Counted from the stretch's first letter, positions 1 to 10,626 are shown. The stretch: DNA of 64,000 nt from AC-51 sp036265325 (GCA_036265325.1 DATAPH010000029.1:46227-110226); one strand, 5' to 3'. Translations and numbers: made by a program. Notes: generated from the sequence alone by a model not told the origin.

Positions 1-1840
1 TCAGATCCTCGAACCGCGCCGGCAGGAGCCGCTGGAGCAGCTCACGTTGGCCGGGTGACTCGATCTGGAAGCACCCGAGCGTGTCCGAGGCCCGGATCAG
101 CTCGAAGGTCGGCTCGTCGTCGAGCGGGATCCGCTCCAGATCGACCTTCTCGCCGGTGGTGCGCGCGATCTCGTCGATCGCATGACGCATCGACGAGAGC
201 ATCCGCACGCCGAGGATGTCGAGCTTCAGGTAGCCGAGCAGCTCGACGTCGTCCTTGTCGGCCTGGATCATCCTGTGTCCGTTGGCGCTTCGCTCGAGCG
301 GCACGCGCTCGACCAGGTCGTGGCTCGCGAGCACGATCCCGCACGGGTGCAGCGCTATGTGCCGGGGGAACCCGTCGAGCCGCTCGGCAACGCGGAACAA
401 CAGGTCGAGCTGGCGCATCGGCAGGTTCAAGCCTTGGAGTTCCGGCAGCTGCTCGAGGCCGTCCCGAAGATGTCGTGCCGAGATATGCGGGAACGCCTTC
501 GCGACGACGCCGACCTCGACCTCGGGAAGGCCGAGCGCCTTGCCGACCTCACGCACCGCAGAGCGTGCACGATAGGTGTCGATCATCGCGACGCACGCGG
601 CGCGCTCGTGCCCGTGGCGCGTGAGGATCATGTCGTAGACGTCCTCCCGGCGCGCCGATTCGACGTCGATGTCGACATCTGGCAGCTCGTCGCGCATCGG
701 GTTCATGAACCGCTCGAACGACAGGTCGTGCCGGAGCGCGTCGACGTCGGAGATCCCGGTGAGGTAGCACACGAGCGAGCCGGCGGCGCTCCCCCGGCAC
801 GCTGCGAAGATGCCCATCGCCTTGATGTCGGCGACGATGTCGGCGACCGTCAGGAAGTACGCCGCGTACCCCATCTGACGGATCATCGAAAGCTCGAGAT
901 GCATACGCTGGCGCAGCGTCTCGTCGTCTCGCATCCCGCGCTCGTGCACACCGCGCCAGCTCCGTTCGGCCAGCAACGCATCGGGGCTTCGTCCCACCGG
1001 CGTCGGGAAGTCCGGGAAGTGGATCCGCTTCAGACCGAGATCGAACGTGCACCGCTCGGCGAGCTCGAGCGTCCGGTCGCAGAGGTCGGGGCGCTCGGCG
1101 AACAAGCTGCGCATCCGGTCCGGTGGCTTCAGCCATCCTTCGGCGTTGGTGCGGGTGACGTTGGTCGACGCGATCGGCACGATCCGGCGCATGCACTCCA
1201 ATGCGTCGGCGACGAACGCGTCGGCGGGATCGAGGTATCGCACGGGGTTGGTCGCGACCGCCGTCGCGTCGAGCCGTTCGGCGAACCGCAGCAGGTCGCG
1301 GATCTCACGCGGCGAGCGCGCCTCGACGCGGTGCTCGACCCCGACGACGCACCGGTCGGGACCGAACGCCTCGCGGTAATCGGCGGCGAGCGCCGCTGCA
1401 GCGTCGATCCGACCGGCAGCCGCGAGCCGCCCCGGATGCGACCTCGGCCCGAGCACGACGGTCAGGCCCGCCGCGTGCGCGCAGATCTGCTCGGTCGCAA
1501 CCCAGGGGTCGCCACGCTCACCGAGGAGATGCGCGTCGGTCAGCAACCGGCAGAGGTTCGCGTAGCCGGTGTCGTCGTTGGCAAGAAGGACGACCGATGC
1601 GTCGCCGGGTGGTGGCGTCTCGGCGCGCACGGTGAGCGAGGCGCCGAGGATCGGCTGCACGCCTGCAGCAGCACACGCCAGGACGAACCGGGCGGCGCCA
1701 TACAACCCGTCGCGGTCGGTCAACGCGACCGCCGGCATCCCAAGCTCGGCGGCCCGCGCGACCAGCTGCTCGGGCGTGAACGCGCCGTCCTTCAAAGAGA
1801 AGCACGAGCGCACATCGAGATGGACGAAAGGAATGTCCAT
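1..1840 (-). CDS. dnaE2: DnaE2-like DNA polymerase III alpha subunit (3' end outside window)
   Basis: About 613 N-terminal residues of a C-family replicative polymerase are visible, and the gene runs off the left edge. It opens with a PHP domain (VHLDVRSCFSLKDG, then ALTDRDGLYGA). Around residue 385 it carries the palm motif PDVDID that holds catalytic aspartates. The ATG at 1840 is chosen because the PHP domain starts immediately. The gene follows a small membrane protein and DUF6504, with a perfect LexA box upstream. DUF6504 and a second DnaE often sit together in actinobacteria, which points to an SOS-induced translesion polymerase (DnaE2/ImuC type) rather than the housekeeping DnaE1. The assignment to DnaE2 is inference from context and divergence, because the C-terminus is not visible. 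Confidence 0.85.
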   Translation of the reverse strand, partial: MDIPFVHLDVRSCFSLKDGAFTPEQLVARAAELGMPAVALTDRDGLYGAARFVLACAAAGVQPILGASLTVRAETPPPGDASVVLLANDDTGYANLCRLLTDAHLLGERGDPWVATEQICAHAAGLTVVLGPRSHPGRLAAAGRIDAAAALAADYREAFGPDRCVVGVEHRVEARSPREIRDLLRFAERLDATAVATNPVRYLDPADAFVADALECMRRIVPIASTNVTRTNAEGWLKPPDRMRSLFAERPDLCDRTLELAERCTFDLGLKRIHFPDFPTPVGRSPDALLAERSWRGVHERGMRDDETLRQRMHLELSMIRQMGYAAYFLTVADIVADIKAMGIFAACRGSAAGSLVCYLTGISDVDALRHDLSFERFMNPMRDELPDVDIDVESARREDVYDMILTRHGHERAACVAMIDTYRARSAVREVGKALGLPEVEVGVVAKAFPHISARHLRDGLEQLPELQGLNLPMRQLDLLFRVAERLDGFPRHIALHPCGIVLASHDLVERVPLERSANGHRMIQADKDDVELLGYLKLDILGVRMLSSMRHAIDEIARTTGEKVDLERIPLDDEPTFELIRASDTLGCFQIESPGQRELLQRLLPARFEDL

Positions 1841-1855
1841 CCGGTGCCTATGGGA

Positions 1856-2227
1856 TCAGCGATCGGTGAAGGGAGCGTCGACCGAGGCGACCGGATCGCC
1901 CCGGCTCGCGGCGATCGTCATCAAGATCGCTGCGGGTAGGAAGAAGATCCCGATCGTGAGCAGCGCTACCACGCAGAAGAGCCAGAGCAACACGGTTGCG
2001 ACTACCCGCGTGACCGGGCGGTTGATCAGCACCGGGATCAGCGCAAGCACCACCGGAACAGACACCACGACGAAGATCCACGGCCCGTTGACGGCCAACG
2101 CTGAGGCGCCGTGACATGCCGCGTGTCCGCTCGTGCATGATGAGTAGGTCGGCGCGAACACCACGACGAGGGCGGCGACCACCGCCGCCCCAAGCGCGAG
2201 ACGCGCGAACGTCCTGGAGGCAGACAT
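1856..2227 (-). CDS. small integral membrane protein
   Basis: This 123-residue protein has three clear hydrophobic segments, at about residues 9-26, 48-68 and 74-98. The loop between segments 1 and 2 contains a Cys pair (SSCTSGHAAC). It sits between DUF6504 and the DnaE2-like gene on the same strand, with 15 bases before the polymerase start, so it probably shares their SOS-controlled transcript. I do not recognise a family. A membrane protein inside a mutasome-like operon is unusual and its role there is unknown. Confidence 0.7.
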   Translation of the reverse strand: MSASRTFARLALGAAVVAALVVVFAPTYSSCTSGHAACHGASALAVNGPWIFVVVSVPVVLALIPVLINRPVTRVVATVLLWLFCVVALLTIGIFFLPAAILMTIAASRGDPVASVDAPFTDR

Positions 2228-2287
2228 CGACCGCAGCGTACGTCCGGGAGGTCGGCGTTCCGATCGTGCGTCGCCGGCGACGATCCG

Positions 2288-2533
2288 TCAGTCCCACAGC
2301 CGTTCCATGTGCCAGCGGTCTCGCTGGCGATCGAAATAGAGGTCCCATACCGCGCCGCCTCGTGCCTCGACCCGCCAGTACTCGCGATCGCGCCCGTCGG
2401 ACCACCACTGCCCCTCTATCCGCCACTTGCCGATCACATCGGCGACCTCATAGCGGCGCCCGCGCCACTCGAACGCCGCCGGCATCCCGGCGTCGCGTTC
2501 GACGAGGACCTCTTCGTCGAAGCGCTTGGTCAT
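2288..2533 (-). CDS. DUF6504 family protein
   Basis: A protein of about 81 residues starting MTKRFDEEVLVER. The core reads FEWRGRRYEVADVIGKW, then EYWRV and a C-terminal WHMERLWD. This pattern is typical of DUF6504, a small family that often sits beside dnaE2 or Y-family polymerase genes in actinobacteria. The frame is open to an ATG at 2632, but that start would put the perfect LexA box (2583-2596) inside the coding sequence and add 33 unconserved residues. The ATG at 2533 is therefore preferred. No enzymatic motif is visible. An accessory role in SOS mutagenesis is inferred from the neighbours. Confidence 0.78.
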   Translation of the reverse strand: MTKRFDEEVLVERDAGMPAAFEWRGRRYEVADVIGKWRIEGQWWSDGRDREYWRVEARGGAVWDLYFDRQRDRWHMERLWD

Positions 2534-2582
2534 CTGGTTCCCCGGCCAGTCGTTGGTTCCTGTTACCCGTCCTCCTGTGAAT

Positions 2583-2596
2583 CGAACATATGTTCG
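2583..2596. promoter_or_regulatory. LexA (SOS) box
   Basis: CGAACATATGTTCG is a perfect 14-bp palindrome that matches the LexA operator of actinobacteria and Bacillus (CGAAC-N4-GTTCG). It lies 50 bp before the preferred DUF6504 start, and its centre also reads as a TANNNT -10 hexamer (TATGTT) on the minus strand, so bound repressor would block that promoter. It is in the divergent gap with the DUF402 gene. Confidence 0.85.
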
Positions 2597-2689
2597 AGGA
2601 GGGAGAACGACGCTACTCCCCTCGTCTGACATCCGTCAAGAGAGACTGGCGCCGTCATCGAACCGCAACGCGCCCGCACCGAGGGGCGC

Positions 2690-3364
2690 ATGTCGCGACG
2701 GTACGCTCGGGACATGGGGGGAACGAACGGCACCGGCGTCGACGAGACACCCGCGCCGTTCGAGCCTGGCGCTACCGTCGCGATCCGTGAGCTCTGGGAC
2801 GGACGCGTCTGGTACGCACGACCCGCGACCGTTGTTCGAGACGAGCCGAATCTCACGATGCTTCTCGTCCCGCCACAAGTGATGGCCAAAGAACCGGTGG
2901 GCACAGACGGCGCAGCCCTTCGTATCCCGACCGCGGCATGGACGCTTCGAGACGTGGAGCGCGCCGACAACTGGAATCTCTCGTTCGCGTTCCCCGACAC
3001 GCCATATGCCGTCATCCTGGGGTACGGAACCGCCGGGGACCTGCGCGAGTACTACGTGAACCTGCAATCCCCGCTCGCGCGGACGACGACCGGGTTCGAC
3101 CTGGTCGAACACATTCTCGACGTCACGATCCCGCCCGACCGCTCGACCTGGGCGTGGAAGGACGAGGACGAGCTCGCCGAAGCGATCGACGGCGGGTTGT
3201 TCACGGAGGAAGACGCCGCCTGGTTCCACCACTGGGGCGAGCGCGCCGTGGAGCACATCCTGTTGCGCGAGCCGCCGTTCGACGAGGACTGGTCGTCGTG
3301 GCGCCCGGATCCCGCATGGCCGCCGCCGGAGCTCCCCACCGGCTGGGATCTCGTCTCGGCGTAG
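2690..3364 (+). CDS. DUF402 domain protein
   Basis: A 224-residue soluble protein. The C-terminal half carries the DUF402 pattern: RTTTGFDLVEHILDVTIPP, then WKDEDELAEAI and a following Gly-rich helix. DUF402 proteins (FomD- and nucleoside-phosphatase-like) are metal-dependent hydrolases of phosphate anhydrides. The acidic cluster DVTIPPD...KDEDE fits the metal site, but the substrate here is unknown. The ATG at 2690 has a GAGGGG site 3 nt upstream; an ATG at 2714 is the alternative. It is divergent from the SOS operon and shares the gap with the LexA box. Confidence 0.68.
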   Translation: MSRRYARDMGGTNGTGVDETPAPFEPGATVAIRELWDGRVWYARPATVVRDEPNLTMLLVPPQVMAKEPVGTDGAALRIPTAAWTLRDVERADNWNLSFAFPDTPYAVILGYGTAGDLREYYVNLQSPLARTTTGFDLVEHILDVTIPPDRSTWAWKDEDELAEAIDGGLFTEEDAAWFHHWGERAVEHILLREPPFDEDWSSWRPDPAWPPPELPTGWDLVSA

Positions 3365-3444
3365 GAACCGCAGGCCTCCCACACGCTTCGGCGGTCCGGC
3401 GTACTATCCGGCCGTTCCCCGAGATCCCTGAGGAGGGCTGGGTT

Positions 3445-4311
3445 ATGTCCGGGTTCGACGACGGCGGGATGGCGCCCCCGCCACCACCACCCCCAAGCGC
3501 CGGCGGCGGCGGTGCAATCCCCCAGCGAGGCTTGGGCGACATCCTGACCGCCGCCTTCGAGCTCTACCGCGCGAACGCCGCGAAGCTGATCCAGATCGTC
3601 GCGATCGTCGTGATCCCGCTGACGTTCGTGTCGGCCTTACTGACGAAAGTCATCTTCAAGCCGACGTGCACGAGCGCAGATCTCCAGGGCGTCACATCGG
3701 TGCAGGAGGTCGTGAACAAGTGCACCGGCGGGTTCGTCCGGGGCGCGCTCCTGTCGGCGATCGGGTTCTTCATCGCCGTCGCGATCCAGCAACTCTTGGC
3801 GGGCGCGGTTACGCGAGGCGGCGCGGCGGCGACGCTCGGCCGCGAGGTCGACGTCAAGGCCAGCTACGGCTACGCGTTCTCGCGGATCTGGGGGTTGATC
3901 GGTCTTGCCCTGTTGATCGGGCTCGTCGTCGGCGTCGGGTTCATCCTGTTCATCATCCCGGGCATCATCTTCCTGGTGTTCCTGTCGGTGTCCGTCGCAG
4001 CCTTCATCATCGAGCGACTCGGCGCGGTCGATTCGATGAAACGCTCGTGGCGACTGGTGAGCGGCAACTGGTGGCACACCTTCGGCGTGATCATCGTTGC
4101 GGCGATCTTGGCCGGCATCGTGAACGGGATCTTGACGGCGATCGGCGGAAACTCGTTCATCGGCTCATGGATCTTCTCGAGCATCGCGCAGATCATCACG
4201 GCGCCGTACGTCGCGCTGGTCTATGTCCTGCTGTACATCGACCTGCGTGCGCGCCACGAGGGTCTGTCGTCGGCACAGCTCGGCACGGAGCTCGACGCCG
4301 CGCAAGCCTGA
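3445..4311 (+). CDS. polytopic membrane protein, GPDPase-membrane-domain-like
   Basis: A 288-residue protein with a cytoplasmic N-terminal Pro/Gly-rich stretch (seven prolines in a row after MAP), followed by RGLGDILTAAFELYRANAAKL and about five or six transmembrane segments. The LGDILTAAFELYR start and the late ERLGAVDSMKRSWRLVSGNWW motif are common to the actinobacterial family related to the membrane domain of glycerophosphodiester phosphodiesterases. No catalytic domain is present. The ATG at 3445 is set by a strong AGGAGGG site at 3431. A hairpin terminator follows at 4329. Confidence 0.75.
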   Translation: MSGFDDGGMAPPPPPPPSAGGGGAIPQRGLGDILTAAFELYRANAAKLIQIVAIVVIPLTFVSALLTKVIFKPTCTSADLQGVTSVQEVVNKCTGGFVRGALLSAIGFFIAVAIQQLLAGAVTRGGAAATLGREVDVKASYGYAFSRIWGLIGLALLIGLVVGVGFILFIIPGIIFLVFLSVSVAAFIIERLGAVDSMKRSWRLVSGNWWHTFGVIIVAAILAGIVNGILTAIGGNSFIGSWIFSSIAQIITAPYVALVYVLLYIDLRARHEGLSSAQLGTELDAAQA

Positions 4312-4328
4312 CGTCTTGGCCGTCTCCG

Positions 4329-4355
4329 AAGGGCGCCCCATGCCGGGGCGCCCTT
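4329..4355 (+). terminator. GC-rich hairpin terminator
   Basis: An 11-bp perfect stem (AAGGGCGCCCC / GGGGCGCCCTT) with a 5-nt loop lies 18 bases after the membrane-protein stop codon. The U-tract is weak, as is usual in high-GC actinobacteria. It separates the membrane protein from the aminotransferase gene. Confidence 0.7.
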
Positions 4356-4384
4356 CACGTTCGTCGATGTGGGAGGCTGCGGCC

Positions 4385-5629
4385 GTGGCGGCCACCGAGA
4401 CCTTCGACGTGACGGCGATCAGGGCTCGGTTCCCCGCGCTCGGACGCACCGGACCCGACGGCCGGCCGTTCGTGTGGGCCGACGCGCCGGGCGGCTCGCA
4501 GATGGTCGACACGGCGATCGACGCCATGACCGGCCGGATGCGGGCGGGTGCGTCCAACACGCACGGCGTCTTCGCGGTCAGCGAAGAGATCGACGAGTTG
4601 ATCGACGATGCGCGTCGCGCCGGCGGCGACCTTCTCGGGTGTGATCCGGACGAGATCGTCTTCGGCCAGAACGCCACGTCGCTCCTGCTGCATCTGTCAC
4701 GGTCGATCGGACGAACGTGGGGACCCGGCGACGAGGTCGTCGTCACACGCCTCGACCACGACGCGAACGTCCGGCCGTGGATCCTCGCGGCCGAGGACGC
4801 CGGTGCGACGGTTCGGTGGGTCGACGTCGTGCCCGGGGACGTGATCCTCGACCTCGACGACCTCGCAAGGGTGATCGGGCCGCGAACGAAGCTCGTCGCC
4901 TGCACCCTCGCGTCCAACGCCGTGGGCACCATGCCCCCCGTCGCCGACGTCGTCGCGCTCGCCAAGCAAGCCGGCGCGCTCGTGGCGCTCGACGGCGTCC
5001 ACCTCGCGCAGCACCGTTCGATCGACCTCCACGCGTTCGGCGCCGACATCGTCGCGAGCTCGCCCTACAAGTACTTCGGTCCGCACCAAGGGATGGCGGC
5101 GGTGCGCGCGGAGCTCCTCGCGTCGCTCACGCCCTACAAGCTGCGCGCGGCGCCCGACGACAACCCCGACCGCTGGGAGTCGGGCACGCAGAGCCACGAG
5201 GCGCTCGCCGGGACGATCGCGGCGATCGACTACATCGCCGAGGTCGGCGGTGGTGGTGACCGTCGTGACGCCGTCCGGCGTGGGTACGCCGCGTTCGAAG
5301 CACACGAACGCGACCTCGCCGCACGGTTCCTCGACGGGATCGCAGGGATCACAGGGGTTCGTCTGATCGGGATCGCCGACCGCGAACGGCTGGACGAGCG
5401 CACCCCCACGTTCGCGCTCCGCGTCGGCGACCAGCACCCGCTCGAGACATCCAGGATGCTCGGGGATCGCGGCATCTTCACCTGGGAAGGGCACTACTAC
5501 GCCATCGAGGTGTTCGAACGGCTCGGATTACTCGAGACCGGTGGCGCCCTCCGCATAGGCTTTTGCCACTATCACACGCTCGACGAGGTCGATAGGGTGC
5601 TGGAAACCCTGGCCGACCTCGCGAGGTGA
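4385..5629 (+). CDS. class V aminotransferase, VC1184-type cysteine-desulfurase-like protein
   Basis: A PLP enzyme of about 414 residues. The N-terminal IRARFPAL and WADAPGGSQ, then FGQNATSLLLHLS and LDHDANVRPW, are characteristic of the cysteine-desulfurase-like subfamily (TIGR01976, VC1184 type). The cofactor lysine is in SSPYKYFGPHQG and the PLP aspartate in ALDGVHLAQH. The GTG at 4385 follows GGGAGG by 8 nt; an ATG at 4367 is the alternative. The reaction is not established for this subfamily; no scaffold protein such as SufU or IscU is nearby. It precedes the sulfoquinovose gene by 57 bp, so a sulfur-related role is possible but only inferred. Confidence 0.83.
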   Translation: MAATETFDVTAIRARFPALGRTGPDGRPFVWADAPGGSQMVDTAIDAMTGRMRAGASNTHGVFAVSEEIDELIDDARRAGGDLLGCDPDEIVFGQNATSLLLHLSRSIGRTWGPGDEVVVTRLDHDANVRPWILAAEDAGATVRWVDVVPGDVILDLDDLARVIGPRTKLVACTLASNAVGTMPPVADVVALAKQAGALVALDGVHLAQHRSIDLHAFGADIVASSPYKYFGPHQGMAAVRAELLASLTPYKLRAAPDDNPDRWESGTQSHEALAGTIAAIDYIAEVGGGGDRRDAVRRGYAAFEAHERDLAARFLDGIAGITGVRLIGIADRERLDERTPTFALRVGDQHPLETSRMLGDRGIFTWEGHYYAIEVFERLGLLETGGALRIGFCHYHTLDEVDRVLETLADLAR

Positions 5630-5686
5630 TGCAGCCCTCAGCCGGTACCATCGATATCACTCCCGCGATCCGAAGGACGTTCTGAC

Positions 5687-6847
5687 ATGCGCATCCTCAT
5701 CCTGGGCGGTGACGGATACCTGGGCTGGCCCACCGCGATGCGGTTCTCACAGCGTGGCCACGACGTGCACGTCGTCGACAACTACTTGCGCCGCCGCGCG
5801 CACGCCGAGGCGGGCACCGACTCGCTCACGCCGATCCTCGCCGACCTGCCAGCTCGCGCAGCCGCGTGGCTCGACGTCACCGGACGCACGATCGGCGTCA
5901 CCGAGGGCGACCTGACCGACCCGGCGGTCGCGCAGGACCTGATCGCCGGCTTCGAGCCCGACGCGATCGTGCACTACGGCGAGATGCCGAGCGCGCCGTA
6001 CTCGATGAAAGACCGCGACCACGCGGTCTTCACCCAGACCAACAACGTCGTCGGCACGCTGAACGTCTTGTGGGCGATGCGCGATCTCGCCCCCGACTGT
6101 CACCTCGTGAAGCTCGGCACGATGGGCGAATACGGCACCCCCGACATCGACATCGAAGAGGGATACGTCGAGATCGTGCACAACGGCCGGTCGGATTACC
6201 TGCCGTTCCCGAAGGTGCCCGGCTCGATGTACCACCTATCGAAGGTGCACGACTCGCACAACATTCACTTCGCGTGCCGCGTGTGGGGTATGCGTGCGAC
6301 CGACCTCAACCAGGGCGTCGTGTACGGGATCCAGACCGACGAAACGCGCCTGGACGACCGGCTGGCGACGCGGTTCGACTACGACGACGTCTTCGGAACC
6401 GCGCTCAACCGCTTCTGCGTGCAGGCGGTGATCGGGCACCCCCTGACGGTGTACGGCACCGGCGGCCAGACCCGTGGTTACCTCAACATCGTCGACACGC
6501 TGCGGTGCATCGAGCTGGCGGTGCTGCATCCGGCGGAGCCCGGTGAGTTCCGCGTCTTCAACCAGTTCACCGAGTCGTTCTCGATCATGGAGCTCGCGGA
6601 GATCGTGCAGAAGGCCGGCGTGGGTGCCGGGTTGGACGTCGAGATCCGCCCGCTCGACAACCCGCGCGTCGAGTCGGAGGCGCATTACTACAACCCGGCA
6701 CACACGAAGCTCCTGGACCTCGGTCTGAAGCCGCACCTGCTGTCGACCGAACTGGTCGGGTCGATGCTCTCGGTGATCGAACGATTCCGCGATCGCGTCA
6801 TCACTGAACACATCGTCCCGCACGACCGCTGGCGCCCGGGCATGTGA
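5687..6847 (+). CDS. sqdB: UDP-sulfoquinovose synthase
   Basis: A 386-residue short-chain dehydrogenase-fold enzyme very close to plant SQD1 and bacterial SqdB, which make UDP-sulfoquinovose from UDP-glucose and sulfite using bound NAD. The NAD loop is GGDGYLG (residues 7-13). The catalytic set falls at SQD1 numbering: Thr145 in GTMGEYGTP, Tyr182 and Lys186 in YHLSK. Signature stretches include VHDSHNI, ATDLNQGVVYG, FGTALNRFCVQA and YGTGGQTRGYL. The start has AAGGAC 8 nt upstream. The next gene, 7 bases on, is a glycosyltransferase that may use the product; no sulfolipid synthase of the SqdX type is in the window. Confidence 0.92.
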   Translation: MRILILGGDGYLGWPTAMRFSQRGHDVHVVDNYLRRRAHAEAGTDSLTPILADLPARAAAWLDVTGRTIGVTEGDLTDPAVAQDLIAGFEPDAIVHYGEMPSAPYSMKDRDHAVFTQTNNVVGTLNVLWAMRDLAPDCHLVKLGTMGEYGTPDIDIEEGYVEIVHNGRSDYLPFPKVPGSMYHLSKVHDSHNIHFACRVWGMRATDLNQGVVYGIQTDETRLDDRLATRFDYDDVFGTALNRFCVQAVIGHPLTVYGTGGQTRGYLNIVDTLRCIELAVLHPAEPGEFRVFNQFTESFSIMELAEIVQKAGVGAGLDVEIRPLDNPRVESEAHYYNPAHTKLLDLGLKPHLLSTELVGSMLSVIERFRDRVITEHIVPHDRWRPGM

Positions 6848-6854
6848 TGGCTTC

Positions 6855-7901
6855 GTGACGACGATCCGATTCCTCGGCGTCGTCGCTGCCCTGGTCGTCC
6901 TGTATCTCGCGGCTCGCGCGTACGAGCGTCGGCGTATCAGCAGGCTCACGCTGCTCATCGCCGGCGCGCTGTCGATCGGCGTGACGATCCTCGCGATCCG
7001 GCCGTCGTGGTACGGACCACTGTTCGGCTGGTTCAACATCGCACCGGGGAACGAACGCCGGGAGCTGTTCATCGTCGTGCTCGCGGTGATCGCACTGTTC
7101 TTCCTCGTTCTGCGGGTGCAGTCGGCGAGCGACACGAACGACCGGAGCATGCGGTTGTTGGTCGAGGCGCTCGGTCGCGAACGGTTCGACTGGGGTCGTG
7201 CGGCGGCGCTGTCGGCGGGCCGGCGGATCGTGGTTGTCCTGCCCGCGTTCAACGAGGAGGACAACGTCGGCGCGGTGATCGCCGCCATGCCGGATGCGGT
7301 GGCGGGGTTGCGGGTGGTGCCCGTCGTGGTGAGCGACGGCAGCACCGACGGAACCGCTCGGGCGGCCCGCGAAGCGGGCGCCCTCGTCACGGAGCTGCCG
7401 ATCAACCGGGGCGGCGGCCTCGCGCTTCGGGTCGGCTACGAGATCGCGCTGGAGCTCGGCGCGGAGATCGTGGTGACGATGGACGCCGACGGCCAGCACC
7501 TGCCGAGCGAGCTCCCCGTGATGCTCGCGCCGATCGTTGAGGACACCGCCGACTACGTGAACGGCTCGCGCCTGCTGGGTGCCTTCGAGCGCGAAAGCGT
7601 GATTCGCCACGTCGGCGTGCACGTGTTCTCGCGTGTGGTGTCGGTCCTCACGGGTCGGCGGATCACCGATCCATCGAGCGGCTACCGCGCCGCGCGCGCC
7701 GATCTGCTCCAGCGCCTGGTGCTCGAGCAGGATCGCTTCTGGACGAGCGAGATCTTGATCGAGGCGCTGCGTCACCGGGCCCGTGTCGTCGAGGTGCCCG
7801 TCACGATCGTGGCCCGTGCGAGCGGCACGACGAAGAAGCCGACGTCGCTGCGCTACGGGTGGCAGTTCTCGAAGGTCATCATCCAGACCTGGCTGCGCTG
7901 A
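6855..7901 (+). CDS. DUF2304-GT2 fusion glycosyltransferase
   Basis: 348 residues with two parts. Residues 1-105 hold three membrane helices and resemble DUF2304, a small membrane protein usually encoded beside polyprenyl-phosphate glycosyltransferases. Residues from about 123 on are a family 2 glycosyltransferase of the DPM1/DolP-mannosyltransferase kind: VVLPAFNEEDNVG, VSDGSTDGTA and the DxD-type MDADGQH. The start is a GTG at 6855, 7 bases after sqdB, so the two are probably co-transcribed. Likely role: transfer of a sugar from a nucleotide donor to a lipid carrier at the membrane. Use of UDP-sulfoquinovose as donor is inference from position only. Confidence 0.83.
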   Translation: MTTIRFLGVVAALVVLYLAARAYERRRISRLTLLIAGALSIGVTILAIRPSWYGPLFGWFNIAPGNERRELFIVVLAVIALFFLVLRVQSASDTNDRSMRLLVEALGRERFDWGRAAALSAGRRIVVVLPAFNEEDNVGAVIAAMPDAVAGLRVVPVVVSDGSTDGTARAAREAGALVTELPINRGGGLALRVGYEIALELGAEIVVTMDADGQHLPSELPVMLAPIVEDTADYVNGSRLLGAFERESVIRHVGVHVFSRVVSVLTGRRITDPSSGYRAARADLLQRLVLEQDRFWTSEILIEALRHRARVVEVPVTIVARASGTTKKPTSLRYGWQFSKVIIQTWLR

Positions 7902-7905
7902 GTCG

Positions 7906-8640
7906 TCAGAACCGGTTCCACTGGTTCCGGACGTCCCTGGCGACCGCGCGCTCGCGCGCGACCTTCTTCCAGTCGCTCGACGTCCGGCTGAAGGCGACGT
8001 CGGTCGCGATCTGCACGATACCGAGCGCCAGAAGCACCCATGCCGCCCAGCCCGGCGCGTTCGTCGTCGGCCACAGGGCCAGTGCGACGAACGGCGCGAG
8101 CTTCGTCGCGATGGCACCGCTCGCGTGGAACCACACGCGGAGCGCCGGTTCCGCTCGCAGATAGGTTCCGTAGTCGGTCTTCAGCCCGGGCCGTGGCGGC
8201 GGCGGACCACCGAGGAACACGTCGGTGAACCGGATCCCGGCGAGCCAGCCGGCGAAGGCGTGCGCCGGCAGGTGCCAGCCGATCGACCACGCAACCCCGG
8301 CCGCGACGATCGCCATGCCGGCCCACAACCCGGTCCAGATGCCCGCCACGACGACCGCGGCGATGCCGCCGGCGGTCAGCAGTAACAGCGCCGAGATCCC
8401 GATCCACGGTCGAACACGGGTTCGAACGGCGGTCCGGAACACGTGGGTGTCGATATGCGCCACCTGGGCGGCGTAGCGGGCGATCGCGAGCTGGTCGCGC
8501 TTGATGCGGCCCACGACCCGCCAGAAGCCGAGAGCCCGCAGGTCGTGGTTCCCCGCGGCCACGGCGCCGGCGATCCGGTCGAGCTCGTCGCCGAGGTCCT
8601 CGAGCGCGGATTGCGCGGGAGTTGGTCGCAGGGGTTCCAC
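7906..8640 (-). CDS. membrane protein with an M50-like but Glu-less HxxxH motif
   Basis: About 244 residues. After a soluble N-terminal helical region there are four or five hydrophobic segments. The second is followed by WHLPAHAFAGWLAGIRF, which recalls the HExxH-Gx(n)G helix of site-2 (M50) proteases, except that the catalytic Glu is Leu. A later TYLRAEPALRVWFHASGA segment is also M50-like in layout. The GTG at 8640 is chosen because GGAGGA lies 11 nt upstream; longer starts would overlap the divergent kinase. It could be a degenerate protease homologue or an unrelated membrane protein. Function unknown. Confidence 0.6.
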   Translation of the reverse strand: MEPLRPTPAQSALEDLGDELDRIAGAVAAGNHDLRALGFWRVVGRIKRDQLAIARYAAQVAHIDTHVFRTAVRTRVRPWIGISALLLLTAGGIAAVVVAGIWTGLWAGMAIVAAGVAWSIGWHLPAHAFAGWLAGIRFTDVFLGGPPPPRPGLKTDYGTYLRAEPALRVWFHASGAIATKLAPFVALALWPTTNAPGWAAWVLLALGIVQIATDVAFSRTSSDWKKVARERAVARDVRNQWNRF

Positions 8641-8718
8641 GGTTGGGGCGTTCCTCCGGTCTAGGATTTCCTCCGACGCGCTCCCGTTGCTCTCGAGCGC
8701 TTCCCCGATGGGAGTTCG

Positions 8719-10620
<1,902 letters not shown>

Positions 10621-10626
10621 CGTCGG

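Noticed and set aside
182..1939. 585-residue plus-strand open frame
   Set aside because: It is the antisense of the DnaE2-like gene, whose PHP and PDVDID motifs are clear on the minus strand.
8411..8424. CGAACACGGGTTCG, another match to the LexA box
   Set aside because: It lies deep inside the coding region of the M50-like gene, over 200 bp from either start, and is probably chance in GC-rich DNA.
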